This document shows, piece after piece, positions 1 to 8,114 of a stretch of 37,500 bases of DNA. The DNA is from Limosilactobacillus balticus (lineage in GTDB: Bacteria; Bacillota; Bacilli; Lactobacillales; Lactobacillaceae), in contig NZ_JACIVH010000058.1 in assembly GCF_014145615.1 (NCBI RefSeq), positions 1 to 37,500 of the forward strand. The letters run 5' to 3'. Numbering within the stretch: position 1 is the first letter of the stretch; every line of letters begins with the position of its first letter. Below the pieces are notes generated by a model. The model was not told where the DNA came from. It worked only from the letters and a program-made list of their open reading frames with translations, and ran no database searches. The position numbers and the translations under genes were made by a program.

Positions 1-115
1 AGACTTCCTTCAGATTCCGTCTCACGACGGACACCCTTGTCCTCAGCTCATGGTTCCGACTACTACGGCCCATAGCGGACTTTCACCGCCTAGCTAATAC
101 CCATGCCGGGCGCAC
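1..115 (-). mobile_element. group II intron (class C-like), 5' portion, runs off the left edge
   Basis: Read on the minus strand, the element begins at 115 with GTGCGCCCGGCATGGGT, the conserved 5' end of bacterial group II introns. It continues with the domain I blocks GTGAAAGTCC, CAAGGGTGTCCGTCGTGAG and GGAATCTGAAGGAAG, which I recognise from the Oceanobacillus iheyensis group IIC intron. The 5' boundary lies about ten bases after the rplA terminator stem, which is the known insertion preference of class C introns. The rest of the ribozyme and any reverse transcriptase/maturase lie outside the window, so intactness cannot be judged. Family and boundary are seen in the sequence; mobility is inferred. 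Confidence 0.85.
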
Positions 116-155
116 AAACAAAAAAGACTTTGAGCAAAAATCTCAAAGTCTTTTT
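116..155 (-). terminator. rho-independent terminator of rplK-rplA
   Basis: On the minus strand a nine-base-pair stem (GACTTTGAG with CTCAAAGTC, loop of seven) is followed by an almost pure T tract TTTTTTTGTTT. The A run before the stem also lets it work for plus-strand transcripts. It lies 20 bases behind the rplA stop, and the group II intron begins right at the end of the T tract. Confidence 0.9.
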
Positions 156-174
156 TCATTTTAACTAATTTAAA

Positions 175-867
175 TTAAAATGTAGTTAAATCAAGCGTAA
201 CACTTGGTCCAAATGTTGAAGAAATGGAAGCGTGCTTGATGTATGTTCCACGTACTGAAGCTGGACGAGCCTTAGCCACAATATCTTCTAAAGTAGCCAA
301 GTTTTCAACTAACTTGTCAGTATCAAATGAAACCTTACCGAATGGTACAGCAACGTTACCATCACGATCAGTCCGGTAAGTTACTTGACCAGCCTTGGCA
401 TCAGAAACAGCCTTAGCTACGTCCATCGTAACAGTACCAGTCTTAGGGTTTGGCATTAAGCCCTTAGGTCCAAGGACACGTCCTAAACGACCTACTTTAG
501 GCATCATGTCTGGTGTTGCGATTGCAACATCAAAGTCAAGCCAACCGTCTTGAATCTTTTCTACTAAATCATCGTCGCCAACAAAGTCAGCACCAGCTTC
601 TTGAGCAGCCTTAGCATTTTCACCATTAGCGAAAACAATAACTGTTTGATCCTTACCAGTACCATTTGGTAAAACAACGGCACCACGTAATTGTTGGTCA
701 GCTTGCTTTGTGTCAACGTTTAAGTTAAATGCTACTTCGATAGTAGAGTCGAAGTTAGCGTAGGCAATATCTTTTACTAATTGGACAGCGTCTTTAACAG
801 CGTATTCTTTCTTGCTGTCAACTTTCTTGAGCGCGTCTTGGTACTTCTTACCACGTTTTTTAGCCAT
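175..867 (-). CDS. rplA: 50S ribosomal protein L1
   Basis: Ribosomal protein L1 (230 aa) forms the mobile L1 stalk of the large subunit and assists release of deacylated tRNA. It usually also represses its own operon by binding mRNA. The sequence is typical: N-terminal [10 protein letters not shown], the central [20 protein letters not shown] signature around residues 120-140, and the usual length of about 229. The reading frame extends upstream to 936, but the ATG at 867 has an AAGGAGG SD eight bases before it and matches the family N-terminus; the extension is the untranslated leader. It is the second gene of the rplK-rplA operon, 91 bases behind rplK, and ends at a strong terminator. Confidence 0.98.
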   Translation of the reverse strand: MAKKRGKKYQDALKKVDSKKEYAVKDAVQLVKDIAYANFDSTIEVAFNLNVDTKQADQQLRGAVVLPNGTGKDQTVIVFANGENAKAAQEAGADFVGDDDLVEKIQDGWLDFDVAIATPDMMPKVGRLGRVLGPKGLMPNPKTGTVTMDVAKAVSDAKAGQVTYRTDRDGNVAVPFGKVSFDTDKLVENLATLEDIVAKARPASVRGTYIKHASISSTFGPSVTLDLTTF

Positions 868-886
868 CTTGTGTTTTCCTCCTTGC

Positions 887-942
887 AAATGTGGTCTAAC
901 GGAGTTATACCTCCCACGTGGGTGCACTATTTTCATAGTGCA
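887..942 (-). promoter_or_regulatory. rplK-rplA intergenic leader with candidate L1-binding site and GAAA hairpin
   Basis: On the minus strand, 942-923 forms a perfect eight-base-pair hairpin TGCACTAT-GAAA-ATAGTGCA. Positions 917-891 follow with GTGGGAGGTATAACTCC, a short spacer and GACCAC, in which GTGG pairs with CCAC around an asymmetric loop and an inner GGAG/CTCC helix. The same GTGGGAG...GACCACA frame occurs upstream of rplK at 1411-1447. Two helices split by an asymmetric loop is the architecture of L1 sites on 23S rRNA and on L1 operon mRNA, so autogenous control by L1 is likely but not shown. Confidence 0.6.
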
Positions 943-958
943 TCCCGACTGCTAGTAA

Positions 959-1384
959 TTAGTCTTCAACAGTGAAGCCCATGCTACGAGCAGTACCTTC
1001 AATCATGCGCATAGCTGCTTCTACGTCAGCTGCGTTTAGATCTTGCATCTTAGTTTCAGCGATTTCCTTAACTTGGTCCTTCGTTACTGAAGCAACCTTG
1101 TTTGTATTAGGTTCACCGGAACCATGTTCAACACCAGCGGCCTTCTTTAGTAAGACAGCAGCAGGTGGCGTCTTAGTAATGAAGTCGAATGAACGGTCCT
1201 CATATACAGTAATTACAACTGGGATCAACATACCCTTTTGGTCTGCAGTCCGTGCGTTGAATTCCTTAGTGAAGCCCATAATGTTAATACCTGCTTGTCC
1301 AAGTGCAGGACCTACTGGTGGAGCTGGTGTAGCGGCACCGGCAGGAATTTGCAACTTGACAATGTTAGCTACTTTCTTTGCCAC
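959..1384 (-). CDS. rplK: 50S ribosomal protein L11
   Basis: L11 (141 aa) binds the GTPase-associated region of 23S rRNA and is needed for elongation-factor function and RelA activation. The N-terminal domain carries [21 protein letters not shown], and the proline-rich linker and the C-terminal rRNA-binding domain ([19 protein letters not shown]) are intact. The start is GTG at 1384-1382 (GTG GCA AAG AAA), preceded by TAAGGAGG. It is the first gene of rplK-rplA and has its own promoter at 1472-1500. Length equals the family norm. Confidence 0.98.
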   Translation of the reverse strand: MAKKVANIVKLQIPAGAATPAPPVGPALGQAGINIMGFTKEFNARTADQKGMLIPVVITVYEDRSFDFITKTPPAAVLLKKAAGVEHGSGEPNTNKVASVTKDQVKEIAETKMQDLNAADVEAAMRMIEGTARSMGFTVED

Positions 1385-1410
1385 GAGACAAAACCTCCTT
1401 AGTCCGTGTT

Positions 1411-1447
1411 GTGGTCATGATGAGGCAGTAAGTTTTACCTCTCCCAC
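1411..1447 (-). promoter_or_regulatory. candidate L1-binding leader element upstream of rplK
   Basis: On the minus strand GTGGGAGAGGTAAAAC is followed by TTACTGCCTCATCATGACCAC. GTGG pairs with CCAC, GAGG with CCTC and GTAA with TTAC, leaving an asymmetric GA versus ATCATGA loop. It repeats the frame of the rplA leader. It lies 27 bases upstream of the rplK start codon and downstream of a small AGTATG/CATACT hairpin. A binding site for L1 is the likely role, inferred from structure and position. Confidence 0.55.
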
Positions 1448-1471
1448 AGTATGTTAATAGCATACTTAGAA

Positions 1472-1500
1472 AACATACCACAATTCTCAATTTATTTCAA
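1472..1500 (-). promoter_or_regulatory. promoter of rplK-rplA
   Basis: Minus strand -35 TTGAAA (1500-1495), 17-base spacer, -10 TATGTT (1477-1472). It gives an untranslated leader of roughly 80 bases that contains the candidate L1 element. Prediction from consensus only. Confidence 0.6.
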
Positions 1501-1523
1501 CGATTTTTAAAATATTAAACTAA

Positions 1524-2066
1524 CTAAAATGTATCAATCTGGTCGAAGCCTAATTCAGCAGCCGTTTCACGGCCGAACATTTCAACGGTTGCCTTAATCT
1601 TTTGCTTTTCGTGATCAACTTCTACAACCTTGGCAGTCATATTTGCAAAGGAGCCCGCAATAACTTTCACAGTATCGCCTTCCTTAACATCAATATCACT
1701 AACAGTTGTTTCAGTTCCCATCCGTTTCATAATCCGATCAACTTCTTCAGGAAGCAATGGGGTTGGTTTGGAACCACCACCGTGAGATCCTAAGAAACCA
1801 GTTACGCCGGGAGTATTACGAGCAATGTACCAAGCTTGATCAGTCATTACCATTTCAACTAAAACATAGCCTGGGAATGTCTTTTCAATTGTTTCTTTTG
1901 CTTGACCGTCCTTAACCTGGCGAACTTCTTCTTCAGGAACAACTACTCGAAAAATGTAGTCTTCCATCCCCATTGATTGAGCCCGTGATTCCAAGTTACT
2001 CTTAACCCGGTTTTCGTAACCAGAGTAGGTATGGAGCACATACCAACGTTTTTCATGTGATTCCAC
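1524..2066 (-). CDS. nusG: transcription termination/antitermination factor NusG
   Basis: NusG (180 aa) binds RNA polymerase through its N-terminal domain and modulates pausing and termination; the C-terminal KOW domain contacts S10 or Rho. Visible are the NGN domain start KRWYVLHTYSGYENRVK (about residues 6-22), FPGYVLVEM in the middle, and a KOW-type end with KEGDTVKVIAGSFANMTAKV. The chosen start is GTG at 2066, eight bases after AGGAGG; the frame continues upstream to 2084, but that ATG lies before the SD. The gene follows rpmG-secE in the usual order but is separated from secE by a terminator-like hairpin (2101-2136) and a likely promoter of its own. Confidence 0.97.
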   Translation of the reverse strand: MESHEKRWYVLHTYSGYENRVKSNLESRAQSMGMEDYIFRVVVPEEEVRQVKDGQAKETIEKTFPGYVLVEMVMTDQAWYIARNTPGVTGFLGSHGGGSKPTPLLPEEVDRIMKRMGTETTVSDIDVKEGDTVKVIAGSFANMTAKVVEVDHEKQKIKATVEMFGRETAAELGFDQIDTF

Positions 2067-2100
2067 GATGAATCCTCCTATCATAATTCAAATCATTTTT

Positions 2101-2136
2101 CAGTAAAATAAAAAACTTCGTAATAGCTACGAAGTT
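2101..2136 (-). terminator. terminator-like hairpin between secE and nusG
   Basis: Minus strand stem AACTTCGTA (2136-2128) with TACGAAGTT (2122-2114), five-base loop, then TTTTTTATTTT. It fits a rho-independent terminator. Only 35 bases separate it from the nusG start codon, which already contain the SD, so no complete promoter fits behind it. It may be leaky or act as an attenuator for nusG. Confidence 0.75.
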
Positions 2137-2147
2137 CCCTTAGATTT

Positions 2148-2176
2148 AGTATAACAAACTAATTTCTATTTGACTA
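2148..2176 (-). promoter_or_regulatory. possible nusG promoter upstream of the hairpin
   Basis: Minus strand TAGTCA (2176-2171), 17 bases, TATACT (2153-2148). It lies behind the secE stop and just before the hairpin at 2114-2136, so its transcript would begin with the hairpin. The -35 matches only four of six positions. Confidence 0.4.
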
Positions 2177-2182
2177 CTAATG

Positions 2183-2359
2183 TTAAACAAAGAGTTTCAT
2201 CATTAATTGAATTAACCAATCAAACAGAGCAAAGAATAGTACGAAGAACAGAGTCAATGAAACAACAATAGTCGTATCACGACGATTCTCTTTAGCTGTT
2301 GGCCATACAACTAGCTTCATTTCGTGGTTAACACTCTTAATAAATCGAATTAAGTGCAT
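2183..2359 (-). CDS. secE: preprotein translocase subunit SecE
   Basis: SecE (58 aa) is the essential small membrane subunit that clamps SecY in the Sec channel. The protein shows the short amphipathic region FIKSVNHEMKLVVWPTAKEN, the family's V-W-P hinge, followed by one transmembrane helix (VSLTLFFVLFFALFDWLIQ). An upstream in-frame ATG at 2371 lies inside the SD region; the ATG at 2359 is placed five bases behind GGAGG and is preferred. It follows rpmG with an 11-base gap. Single-helix SecE is the normal form in Firmicutes. Confidence 0.95.
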   Translation of the reverse strand: MHLIRFIKSVNHEMKLVVWPTAKENRRDTTIVVSLTLFFVLFFALFDWLIQLMMKLFV

Positions 2360-2370
2360 ATTTTCCTCCA

Positions 2371-2520
2371 CTATCTGCTTTCGCGATGAGTAGTATACTC
2401 ACCGCAATGTTTACAGAACTTACGTAATTCTAATCGTTCTTGTCGTTGAGGGTTAGCGGTAATCGTATAATTACGCGCACCGCACTTTGTACATTCCAAT
2501 GCTACTTTTTTCTGGGACAT
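2371..2520 (-). CDS. rpmG: 50S ribosomal protein L33
   Basis: L33 (49 aa) of the zinc-binding type. Two CxxC pairs, CTKCG at residues 10-13 and CKHCG at 36-39, are intact. The start [11 protein letters not shown] and the end THRESR fit the family. The ATG at 2520 follows GGAGGTGATAAGT, a near-perfect SD. It is the first gene of rpmG-secE, an arrangement conserved in Firmicutes. L33 paralogues with and without zinc ribbons often coexist; this is the cysteine-containing form. Confidence 0.95.
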   Translation of the reverse strand: MSQKKVALECTKCGARNYTITANPQRQERLELRKFCKHCGEYTTHRESR

Positions 2521-2544
2521 ACTTATCACCTCCACACAGTACTT

Positions 2545-2574
2545 AGGTTAGCACGAATCAAGGTTTAAAAGCAA
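2545..2574 (-). promoter_or_regulatory. possible promoter of rpmG-secE
   Basis: Minus strand TTGCTT (2574-2569), 18 bases, TAACCT (2550-2545), preceded by TG as an extended -10. It lies between the rlmB stop and the rpmG SD. Moderate consensus match only. Confidence 0.4.
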
Positions 2575-2585
2575 TAAAATCAAAA

Positions 2586-3335
2586 TTATTTTAAAGGATG
2601 ACGAGAGTTGAAGCCTTGGTAGATCAATAAACTTGCCGCCACACTCGCATTTAAACTTTGAACATGCCCAACCATTGGAATTGTTAGCATTTCATCACAA
2701 GTTTTCTTTAGCAAAGACGAAATTCCTTTACCTTCATTACCAATAACTAAAGCAACAGCACCATGGGCATCCCATGTTCGGTAATCTTTTCCTTTCATAT
2801 CAGTACCGAACAGCCAAACGCCTCGTTCCTGCAATTCTTTAGCAGTTTGAACCAGGTTTGTTACTCGGGCAACTGGTACGTGTTCAATTGCTCCCGTGGA
2901 TGTTTTGGCAACCACTGAAGTCAACCCTACCGCTCGCCGGCGTGGAATAATAATACCATGAACACCAGCGGCATCAGCTGTCCGCATGATTGAACCTAAA
3001 TTATGCGGATCTTCCAGTTCATCAAGAATGAGGAAAAATGGATCTTCACCATGCTTAGCCGCATTATCAAAAAGGTCATCAATAGTTGCATACTGGTATG
3101 CTGCGACAGCTAACACAACTCCTTGGTGATTTTGCCGGTCAGTCATCAAGTCCAATTTATTCTTAGGAACATTCGACACTACTAAGTGGCGTTCCTTCGC
3201 TAATTTAACAATCTGGGAAATAGCATCTGCCTTTAATCCCGACTGAATAAAAACTTTATTAATTTCTTGGTCAGATTTTAGTGCCATCACAGCTGGATGC
3301 CGACCAATAATAAAATCTGTATTCTCATTTTTCAT
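2586..3335 (-). CDS. rlmB: 23S rRNA (guanosine-2'-O-)-methyltransferase RlmB-type (SpoU family)
   Basis: A SPOUT-class methyltransferase (249 aa) predicted to 2'-O-methylate a 23S rRNA guanosine using S-adenosylmethionine. The N-terminal substrate-binding domain ([20 protein letters not shown]) is followed by the SpoU core: motif 1 [19 protein letters not shown] (about residues 103-121), motif 2 [11 protein letters not shown], and motif 3 [17 protein letters not shown]. Together these form the trefoil-knot cofactor site. The ATG overlaps the end of mrnC by 11 bases, suggesting translational coupling. The cysS-mrnC-rlmB order is conserved in Firmicutes. The exact target base cannot be read from sequence. 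Confidence 0.92.
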   Translation of the reverse strand: MKNENTDFIIGRHPAVMALKSDQEINKVFIQSGLKADAISQIVKLAKERHLVVSNVPKNKLDLMTDRQNHQGVVLAVAAYQYATIDDLFDNAAKHGEDPFFLILDELEDPHNLGSIMRTADAAGVHGIIIPRRRAVGLTSVVAKTSTGAIEHVPVARVTNLVQTAKELQERGVWLFGTDMKGKDYRTWDAHGAVALVIGNEGKGISSLLKKTCDEMLTIPMVGHVQSLNASVAASLLIYQGFNSRHPLK

Positions 3336-3738
3336 GTGCTGTTCGCCCCGCTTCTACTTGTTCAATACACCATTGCGCTAATTCAGCTAATCGCTCTTCT
3401 TTACCAGCTAATTTGAGGTAACCCATCACCGCTTCAAATCCGGTAGAAATTCGATAAGTCATAACTGATGTATTCTTAGCATGGGTATGACTGTTAGCAT
3501 TTCGGCCACGCTTAAAATACGACCATTCTTCATCAGACAATAACTCGTCTTCTTTCATCAAGTCAATAAGAGCCGCCTGTGCTTTTGCTGAAACATAGTG
3601 GGTAGCAATGTGTTGTAATTTCGTTGGCTTGCTAATTCCCTTGGTTAAAAGATGCTGACGAATGTAAACCTCATAAGCTGCATCCCCTAAATAAGCCAAA
3701 GCAATTCCATTAAGTTGTCGATAAACTGTTTGTACCAT
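3325..3738 (-). CDS. mrnC: Mini-ribonuclease III
   Basis: Mini-III (137 aa) is an RNase III catalytic domain without a dsRNA-binding domain; in Bacillus subtilis it matures 23S rRNA ends. The signature [22 protein letters not shown] (about residues 10-31) has the catalytic Asp, and a second acidic region lies near the C-terminus ([18 protein letters not shown]). The ATG follows AAAGG with a suitable gap. The gene lies 11 bases behind cysS and overlaps rlmB, so all three are probably one transcript. Length is normal. Confidence 0.93.
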   Translation of the reverse strand: MVQTVYRQLNGIALAYLGDAAYEVYIRQHLLTKGISKPTKLQHIATHYVSAKAQAALIDLMKEDELLSDEEWSYFKRGRNANSHTHAKNTSVMTYRISTGFEAVMGYLKLAGKEERLAELAQWCIEQVEAGRTAHEK

Positions 3739-3749
3739 AAGGATCCTTT

Positions 3750-5162
3750 CTATTCCTTTTTATAACGTGTTCCTTGGGGAGTATCTTCAAGAATAATCCC
3801 TTGTTTCTTAAGATTGTCTCGGATTTCATCACTTCGCGCAAAATCTTTATTCTTCCGTGCTTTATTTCGTTCTTCAATCAATTGCTTGATCTTTTCATCA
3901 TTAATTTGATTGTCACTTGCTTCAAGCTTAACGCCAAAAATACTCATTAATTCAACAAGCTCTTTTTTGATTGCTTGAATGGCACCTAAGTTAACATTAT
4001 CTTGTTGAGCATAAACATTTGCATACTTAACTAATTCGTACACTGTGGCAATCCCATTTTGGACATTGATATCATCATCCATCGCCGTAATAAATTGGTG
4101 ATGGAATTGTTCGAGACGATCAGTGACTTCTTGAACATCTCCTTCATCGGCATCTTGTTCACGATAAGTCAAGTTATCAAAGGCTGTTTGAATATGATTA
4201 AGATTATTTTGCGCATCAGTTAAATTGGCCTGACTATATTGAATTGGACGCCGATATTGAGTAGTTGCCATAAAGAAACGTAAAACTTGTGGATCTACTT
4301 CCTTGATAATTTCATGAACAGTAATGAAATTATGGAGAGACTTACTCATCTTCTCGTTATCTTTTCCAATTGTTACAAAACCATTATGCATCCAGTAACG
4401 AACAAACTTTTGACCTGTTTCTGCTTCACTTTGGGCAATCTCATTTTCATGGTGAGGGAATTCAAGGTCTTGTCCCCCTGCATGAATATCAATTGTCTTG
4501 CCCAAGTACTTAGTAGACATCACTGAGCATTCAATATGCCATCCCGGACGACCTTTTCCCCATGGTGAATCCCAACTAATTTCGCCGGGCTTAGCTGCTT
4601 TCCATAAGGCAAAATCGAGCGGATCTTCCTTTTTATTAACCTCATCTGTACTAACATGTTCACTTGCCCCAACTTCAAGGTCATCAAGTGATTGTCCAGA
4701 AAGTTGTCCATAGTGTTTAAACTTTCGTGCCCGATAATAAACATCCCCATCTTTAGGGTAGGCATATCCTTTTTCTACTAAGCCTTGAACGAACTTAATG
4801 ATCTCGGTAATGTTTTCTGTTGCCCGGGGATGAAGAGTAGCTGGTTCAATATTAATTGCCGCGGTATCTTCCATAAAAGCATTGATATATTTCTCAGCTA
4901 ATTGTGGAACAGTAATCCCTTGCTCGGCTGCTGCCTTAATCATCTTATCGTCAACGTCCGTAAAGTTTGAAACGTAATTTACTTTATATCCTTTAAATTC
5001 AAGATAACGCCGGACTGTATCAAAGGCGATCGCACTGCGCGCATTTCCGATATGAATGTAATTATAAACCGTCGGACCACAGACATACATGTTAACAACG
5101 CCTGGATGCAATGGCTTAAACTCTTCTTTTTTTCTTGTTAACGTATTGTAAATTGTTAGCAT
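3750..5162 (-). CDS. cysS: cysteinyl-tRNA synthetase
   Basis: Class I cysteinyl-tRNA synthetase (470 aa) charges tRNA-Cys. Visible are the zinc ligand Cys28 in YVCGPTVY, the HIGH-type motif HIGN (37-40), the zinc residues in WHIECSVMS and [10 protein letters not shown], and the KMSKS loop. The C-terminal DALR-type helical domain and KKQG end are normal. The frame is open upstream to 5264, but the ATG at 5162 has AAGGAG about nine bases before it and matches the family start. No T-box leader is visible upstream, although many Firmicute cysS genes have one. The neighbour gltX, usual in this cluster, is absent. Confidence 0.98.
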   Translation of the reverse strand: MLTIYNTLTRKKEEFKPLHPGVVNMYVCGPTVYNYIHIGNARSAIAFDTVRRYLEFKGYKVNYVSNFTDVDDKMIKAAAEQGITVPQLAEKYINAFMEDTAAINIEPATLHPRATENITEIIKFVQGLVEKGYAYPKDGDVYYRARKFKHYGQLSGQSLDDLEVGASEHVSTDEVNKKEDPLDFALWKAAKPGEISWDSPWGKGRPGWHIECSVMSTKYLGKTIDIHAGGQDLEFPHHENEIAQSEAETGQKFVRYWMHNGFVTIGKDNEKMSKSLHNFITVHEIIKEVDPQVLRFFMATTQYRRPIQYSQANLTDAQNNLNHIQTAFDNLTYREQDADEGDVQEVTDRLEQFHHQFITAMDDDINVQNGIATVYELVKYANVYAQQDNVNLGAIQAIKKELVELMSIFGVKLEASDNQINDEKIKQLIEERNKARKNKDFARSDEIRDNLKKQGIILEDTPQGTRYKKE

Positions 5163-5258
5163 GTCTATCCGCTCCTTAAAAATCATTAATAAAGAATTAA
5201 TTTGTACAGTTAATCTTACCACATTCCGTATTAGAATAGCATTTCTGATGGTATTAAT

Positions 5259-5507
5259 TTGCATCCAAAAAATTATTTACCATTTGGTCATACTTTCTTC
5301 ACATTCTACTGTTATTATATATATCGTAGTAAAGATGAACTTTACTACATCAATGAAACCTATTATTTTTCAATTACTCCTCCCAATAGTAACCGAAAAA
5401 AATATTTTCTTTTTTACGAAATCTCCCCCAAGATTATCGTAATACTCCCTAAGAAGCAGCTTTTTCCCGAGCTGCTTCTTTTTTGTTTAAAAAATAGCTG
5501 GAAGTAG
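5259..5507 (+). CDS. doubtful small ORF ending past a plus-strand terminator
   Basis: An 82-codon frame starting with TTG and lacking a convincing SD lies in the gap between cysS and the PIN/TRAM gene, on the opposite strand to both. Its middle part ([20 protein letters not shown], about residues 23-42) looks more protein-like than a random frame, being rich in aromatic and charged residues. Its last 20 codons run through the terminator hairpin at 5451-5480. I do not recognise the product. It may be a remnant gene whose true stop was lost, or chance. It is listed because the plus-strand terminator implies some plus-strand transcript here. Confidence 0.2.
   Translation: MHPKNYLPFGHTFFTFYCYYIYRSKDELYYINETYYFSITPPNSNRKKYFLFYEISPKIIVILPKKQLFPELLLFCLKNSWK
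5451..5488 (+). terminator. orphan rho-independent terminator, plus orientation
   Basis: Perfect 11-base-pair stem AAGAAGCAGCT (5451-5461) with AGCTGCTTCTT (5470-5480), eight-base loop, then TTTTGTTT. On the minus strand the bases after the stem are AGGGAG, so it is not a normal terminator for the flanking minus-strand genes. No recognised plus-strand gene precedes it. Confidence 0.75.
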
Positions 5508-5539
5508 AAATCTCTCTTTCTCTTCGCAGCCATTCTTTA

Positions 5540-6688
5540 TTATTTTTTCTTGTCTTTATTATTCCGATTTTCTTTATGTTCCGTATCCGTATGCTCATCA
5601 ATTCCTCGTTGTGAATGGAGCGGACGTGCAAAGATCATTCGACCGGCGTCTGTTTGAAGAGCACTAGTTACTTCAACTTCAATTTGTTTATCCATAAAGT
5701 AACGCCCATCTTCAACAACCACCATCGTTCCATCATCAAGATAAGCAACCCCCTGTTGTCGTTCAGTCCCTTTTTTCACAACAACAACCGTCATTGTTTC
5801 GCCCGGAATAACTCGCGGTCGCAATGATTTCGCCAAGTTATTAATATTCAATACTTGAACATTTTGGAATTGAATTACTTTATTAAGGTTATAATCATTT
5901 GTCACAATTACCCCATCGACTTTTTTAGCGAGGGCAATTAATTTACTATCAACCTCTGGAATGTCTTCAAAGTCCCCATCATACATTTCGATTGGAACAA
6001 TTTTTTCTTTCCGTAACTTGTTTAAAATATCAAGGCCACGGCGTCCACGAACACGCTTAATACTTTCGCCAGAATCAGCAATATATTGTAATTCATATAA
6101 AACAAAGTTAGGGACCAGTAACGTTCCTTCTAAAAAGCCCGTTTTGACTAGATCATAAATGCGTCCATCAATCAGAATATTCGTATCTAGAATTTTATAA
6201 TGATGGTAATTATCATCTTGACGTTCAATTACATTACCACCATCATTTTTGCCACTTTTGGCATGAGTAAATGCTTTGCGCCAATCATCTAACCGCGTCG
6301 TACCAATTCGAAAACCAAAATAACTAAAAACAATCATTAGAAGGATTGGCAAAATATTATTAATTACCGGAATCCTCGTTCTCCACAATGGAATGGAAAT
6401 AAGAACTGCTAAAACTAAGCCAATAATCGTTAGCAAAGTCCCAAAGAAAAGGTATACGGGACTACGCTTGGTTAGTTCTTTTTCAATTCGCTGAATCAAC
6501 TTTTCAGTGCCGCTAACCAATGGGAGTGATAATAGCCAGAAAATAAGTGCACCAATAATAATGTCGATAAATACTAATAATGCCGGATTAAGAGCGATGT
6601 TCAAAATCCCCCACAATAATGGCAAATAGTAAAATCCCACTGCCGCGCCAACTAGAATATAAATGAGAGTAATCATTCTACGCCGCAT
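5540..6688 (-). CDS. PIN/TRAM domain membrane protein (YacL family)
   Basis: A 382-aa protein with about four N-terminal membrane helices (roughly residues 1-120), then a PIN nuclease domain with KILDTNILIDGRI near 165-180 and the acidic set around DGVIVTNDYNLNKV, and a C-terminal TRAM domain (GETMTVVVVKKGTERQQGVAYLDDGTMVVVEDG, about 300-335). PIN domains are metal-dependent RNases and TRAM binds RNA, but the YacL substrate is not established. The ATG at 6688 is nine bases behind GAAAGG; the earlier in-frame ATG at 6697 abuts the SD. The charged tail (EHKENRNNKDKKK) is typical. It follows radA by 27 bases, the common Firmicute order. Confidence 0.9.
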   Translation of the reverse strand: MRRRMITLIYILVGAAVGFYYLPLLWGILNIALNPALLVFIDIIIGALIFWLLSLPLVSGTEKLIQRIEKELTKRSPVYLFFGTLLTIIGLVLAVLISIPLWRTRIPVINNILPILLMIVFSYFGFRIGTTRLDDWRKAFTHAKSGKNDGGNVIERQDDNYHHYKILDTNILIDGRIYDLVKTGFLEGTLLVPNFVLYELQYIADSGESIKRVRGRRGLDILNKLRKEKIVPIEMYDGDFEDIPEVDSKLIALAKKVDGVIVTNDYNLNKVIQFQNVQVLNINNLAKSLRPRVIPGETMTVVVVKKGTERQQGVAYLDDGTMVVVEDGRYFMDKQIEVEVTSALQTDAGRMIFARPLHSQRGIDEHTDTEHKENRNNKDKKK

Positions 6689-6715
6689 TTGCTTCATCCT
6701 TTCAATTATTTATTT

Positions 6716-8089
6716 TTACCCCAACGCTAAATATAACGCTTCTTTAAGGGTTGAGACACCAACTACTTGAATATTAGTTGACGGTTTCCAACCTTTTAAA
6801 TTATTTTTGGGAATAAATATTCGTTTAAAGCCAAGTTTTTCTGCTTCAGCAACCCGCTGTTCAATGCGGTTTACTCGGCGAATTTCCCCAGTCAAACCTA
6901 CTTCACCGACAAATGCATCAGTTGGCTGGGTTCCTTTATCCCGATAACTGGAGGCAATACTTACTGCAATTGCTAAATCAATTGCTGGCTCATCTAACTT
7001 AACGCCCCCCGCTGCTTTTAAGTAGGCATCTTGATTTTGAAGCATTAGGTTAGCACGTTTCTCTAATACTGCCATTATCAATGATACTCGATTTCTGTTC
7101 AAACCGGTAGCAGTTCGCTGTGCATTCCCATAAACAGTCGGTGTTACCAGTGCCTGAATTTCAACCAAAATTGGTCGCGTTCCTTCTAATGAAACAACGA
7201 CCGCTGAACCGGTTGCATCATGTAATCGTTCCTCTAAAAAGATTTCTGATGGATTTTTTACTTCCGTTAGCCCATTTGTATGCATCTCAAAAATACCGAG
7301 CTCATTGGTTGAACCAAATCGATTTTTCACTGATCGCAATATACGATAAGTATGGTGCAGGTCTCCTTCAAAATACAAAACCGTATCAACCATGTGCTCT
7401 AAAATCTTGGGACCGGCGATTGCACCACCCTTTGTCACATGACCAACGACAAAAATTGTAATGTTATTACTTTTAGCAATCTGCATTAACTGGGCGGTAA
7501 CTTCACGAATTTGCGATACACTACCAATTGCGGAGCTTACATCAGTTGCCTGCATTGTCTGTACTGAGTCAATAACTACATACTCTGGCTTGAGGTCACG
7601 AATAGTATCCTGAATACTATCCATGTTCGTTTCTGGATACACATAAAAGTCATCCCCAACAACTTTCAACCGTTCCGCCCGCATTTTAATTTGCGTCCCA
7701 CTTTCTTCTCCAGACACATATAAAACCCGGTGATGCTCATCACTTAATTGTCCAGAAACTTGTAAAAGGAGGGTTGATTTTCCGATTCCAGGATCCCCAC
7801 CAATTAGAATTAGCGATCCTGGAACGATTCCACCACCTAATACGCGATTTAACTCGTTCAATTTTGTTTTAACACGAGGAGTTTCTGTACTATCAATCTC
7901 ATTAATTTTCTGTGGTTTAGCAACTAAGCCGGTTAAGGTGGTAGTTGCTTTTTTCGTTGGAGCCGCACTGGTTTCTACCTGTTCTTCTACTAAAGTATTC
8001 CACTCACCACAGTTTGGACACCGCCCTAAGTAGCGTGGTGAGTTATAACCACAGTTTTGGCAAACATATTGTGTTCGAACTTTTGCCAT
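6716..8089 (-). CDS. radA: DNA repair protein RadA
   Basis: RadA (457 aa) is a RecA-like, DnaB-type branch-migration helicase used in recombination and natural transformation. An N-terminal C4 zinc finger has Cys10, 13, 24 and 27. The Walker [11 protein letters not shown] lies at 97-106, the family-specific KNRFG motif follows ([11 protein letters not shown]), and a Lon-like C-terminal domain ends the protein ([34 protein letters not shown]). The start is supported by GAGAGGAATTAAAGC directly upstream. It lies between dut and the PIN/TRAM gene with short gaps, so the three are likely cotranscribed. Confidence 0.97.
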   Translation of the reverse strand: MAKVRTQYVCQNCGYNSPRYLGRCPNCGEWNTLVEEQVETSAAPTKKATTTLTGLVAKPQKINEIDSTETPRVKTKLNELNRVLGGGIVPGSLILIGGDPGIGKSTLLLQVSGQLSDEHHRVLYVSGEESGTQIKMRAERLKVVGDDFYVYPETNMDSIQDTIRDLKPEYVVIDSVQTMQATDVSSAIGSVSQIREVTAQLMQIAKSNNITIFVVGHVTKGGAIAGPKILEHMVDTVLYFEGDLHHTYRILRSVKNRFGSTNELGIFEMHTNGLTEVKNPSEIFLEERLHDATGSAVVVSLEGTRPILVEIQALVTPTVYGNAQRTATGLNRNRVSLIMAVLEKRANLMLQNQDAYLKAAGGVKLDEPAIDLAIAVSIASSYRDKGTQPTDAFVGEVGLTGEIRRVNRIEQRVAEAEKLGFKRIFIPKNNLKGWKPSTNIQVVGVSTLKEALYLALG

Positions 8090-8114
8090 TGCTTTAATTC
8101 CTCTCTAAGTTTAT

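Noticed and set aside
972-1457. Long plus-strand frame opposite rplK
   Set aside because: It is the antisense of a certain ribosomal protein gene, has no SD, and its translation shows no protein-like pattern; shadow frame.
5163-5260. Possible T-box riboswitch upstream of cysS
   Set aside because: Looked for the T-box core AGGGTGGNACCGCG on the minus strand and a specifier hairpin; neither is present.
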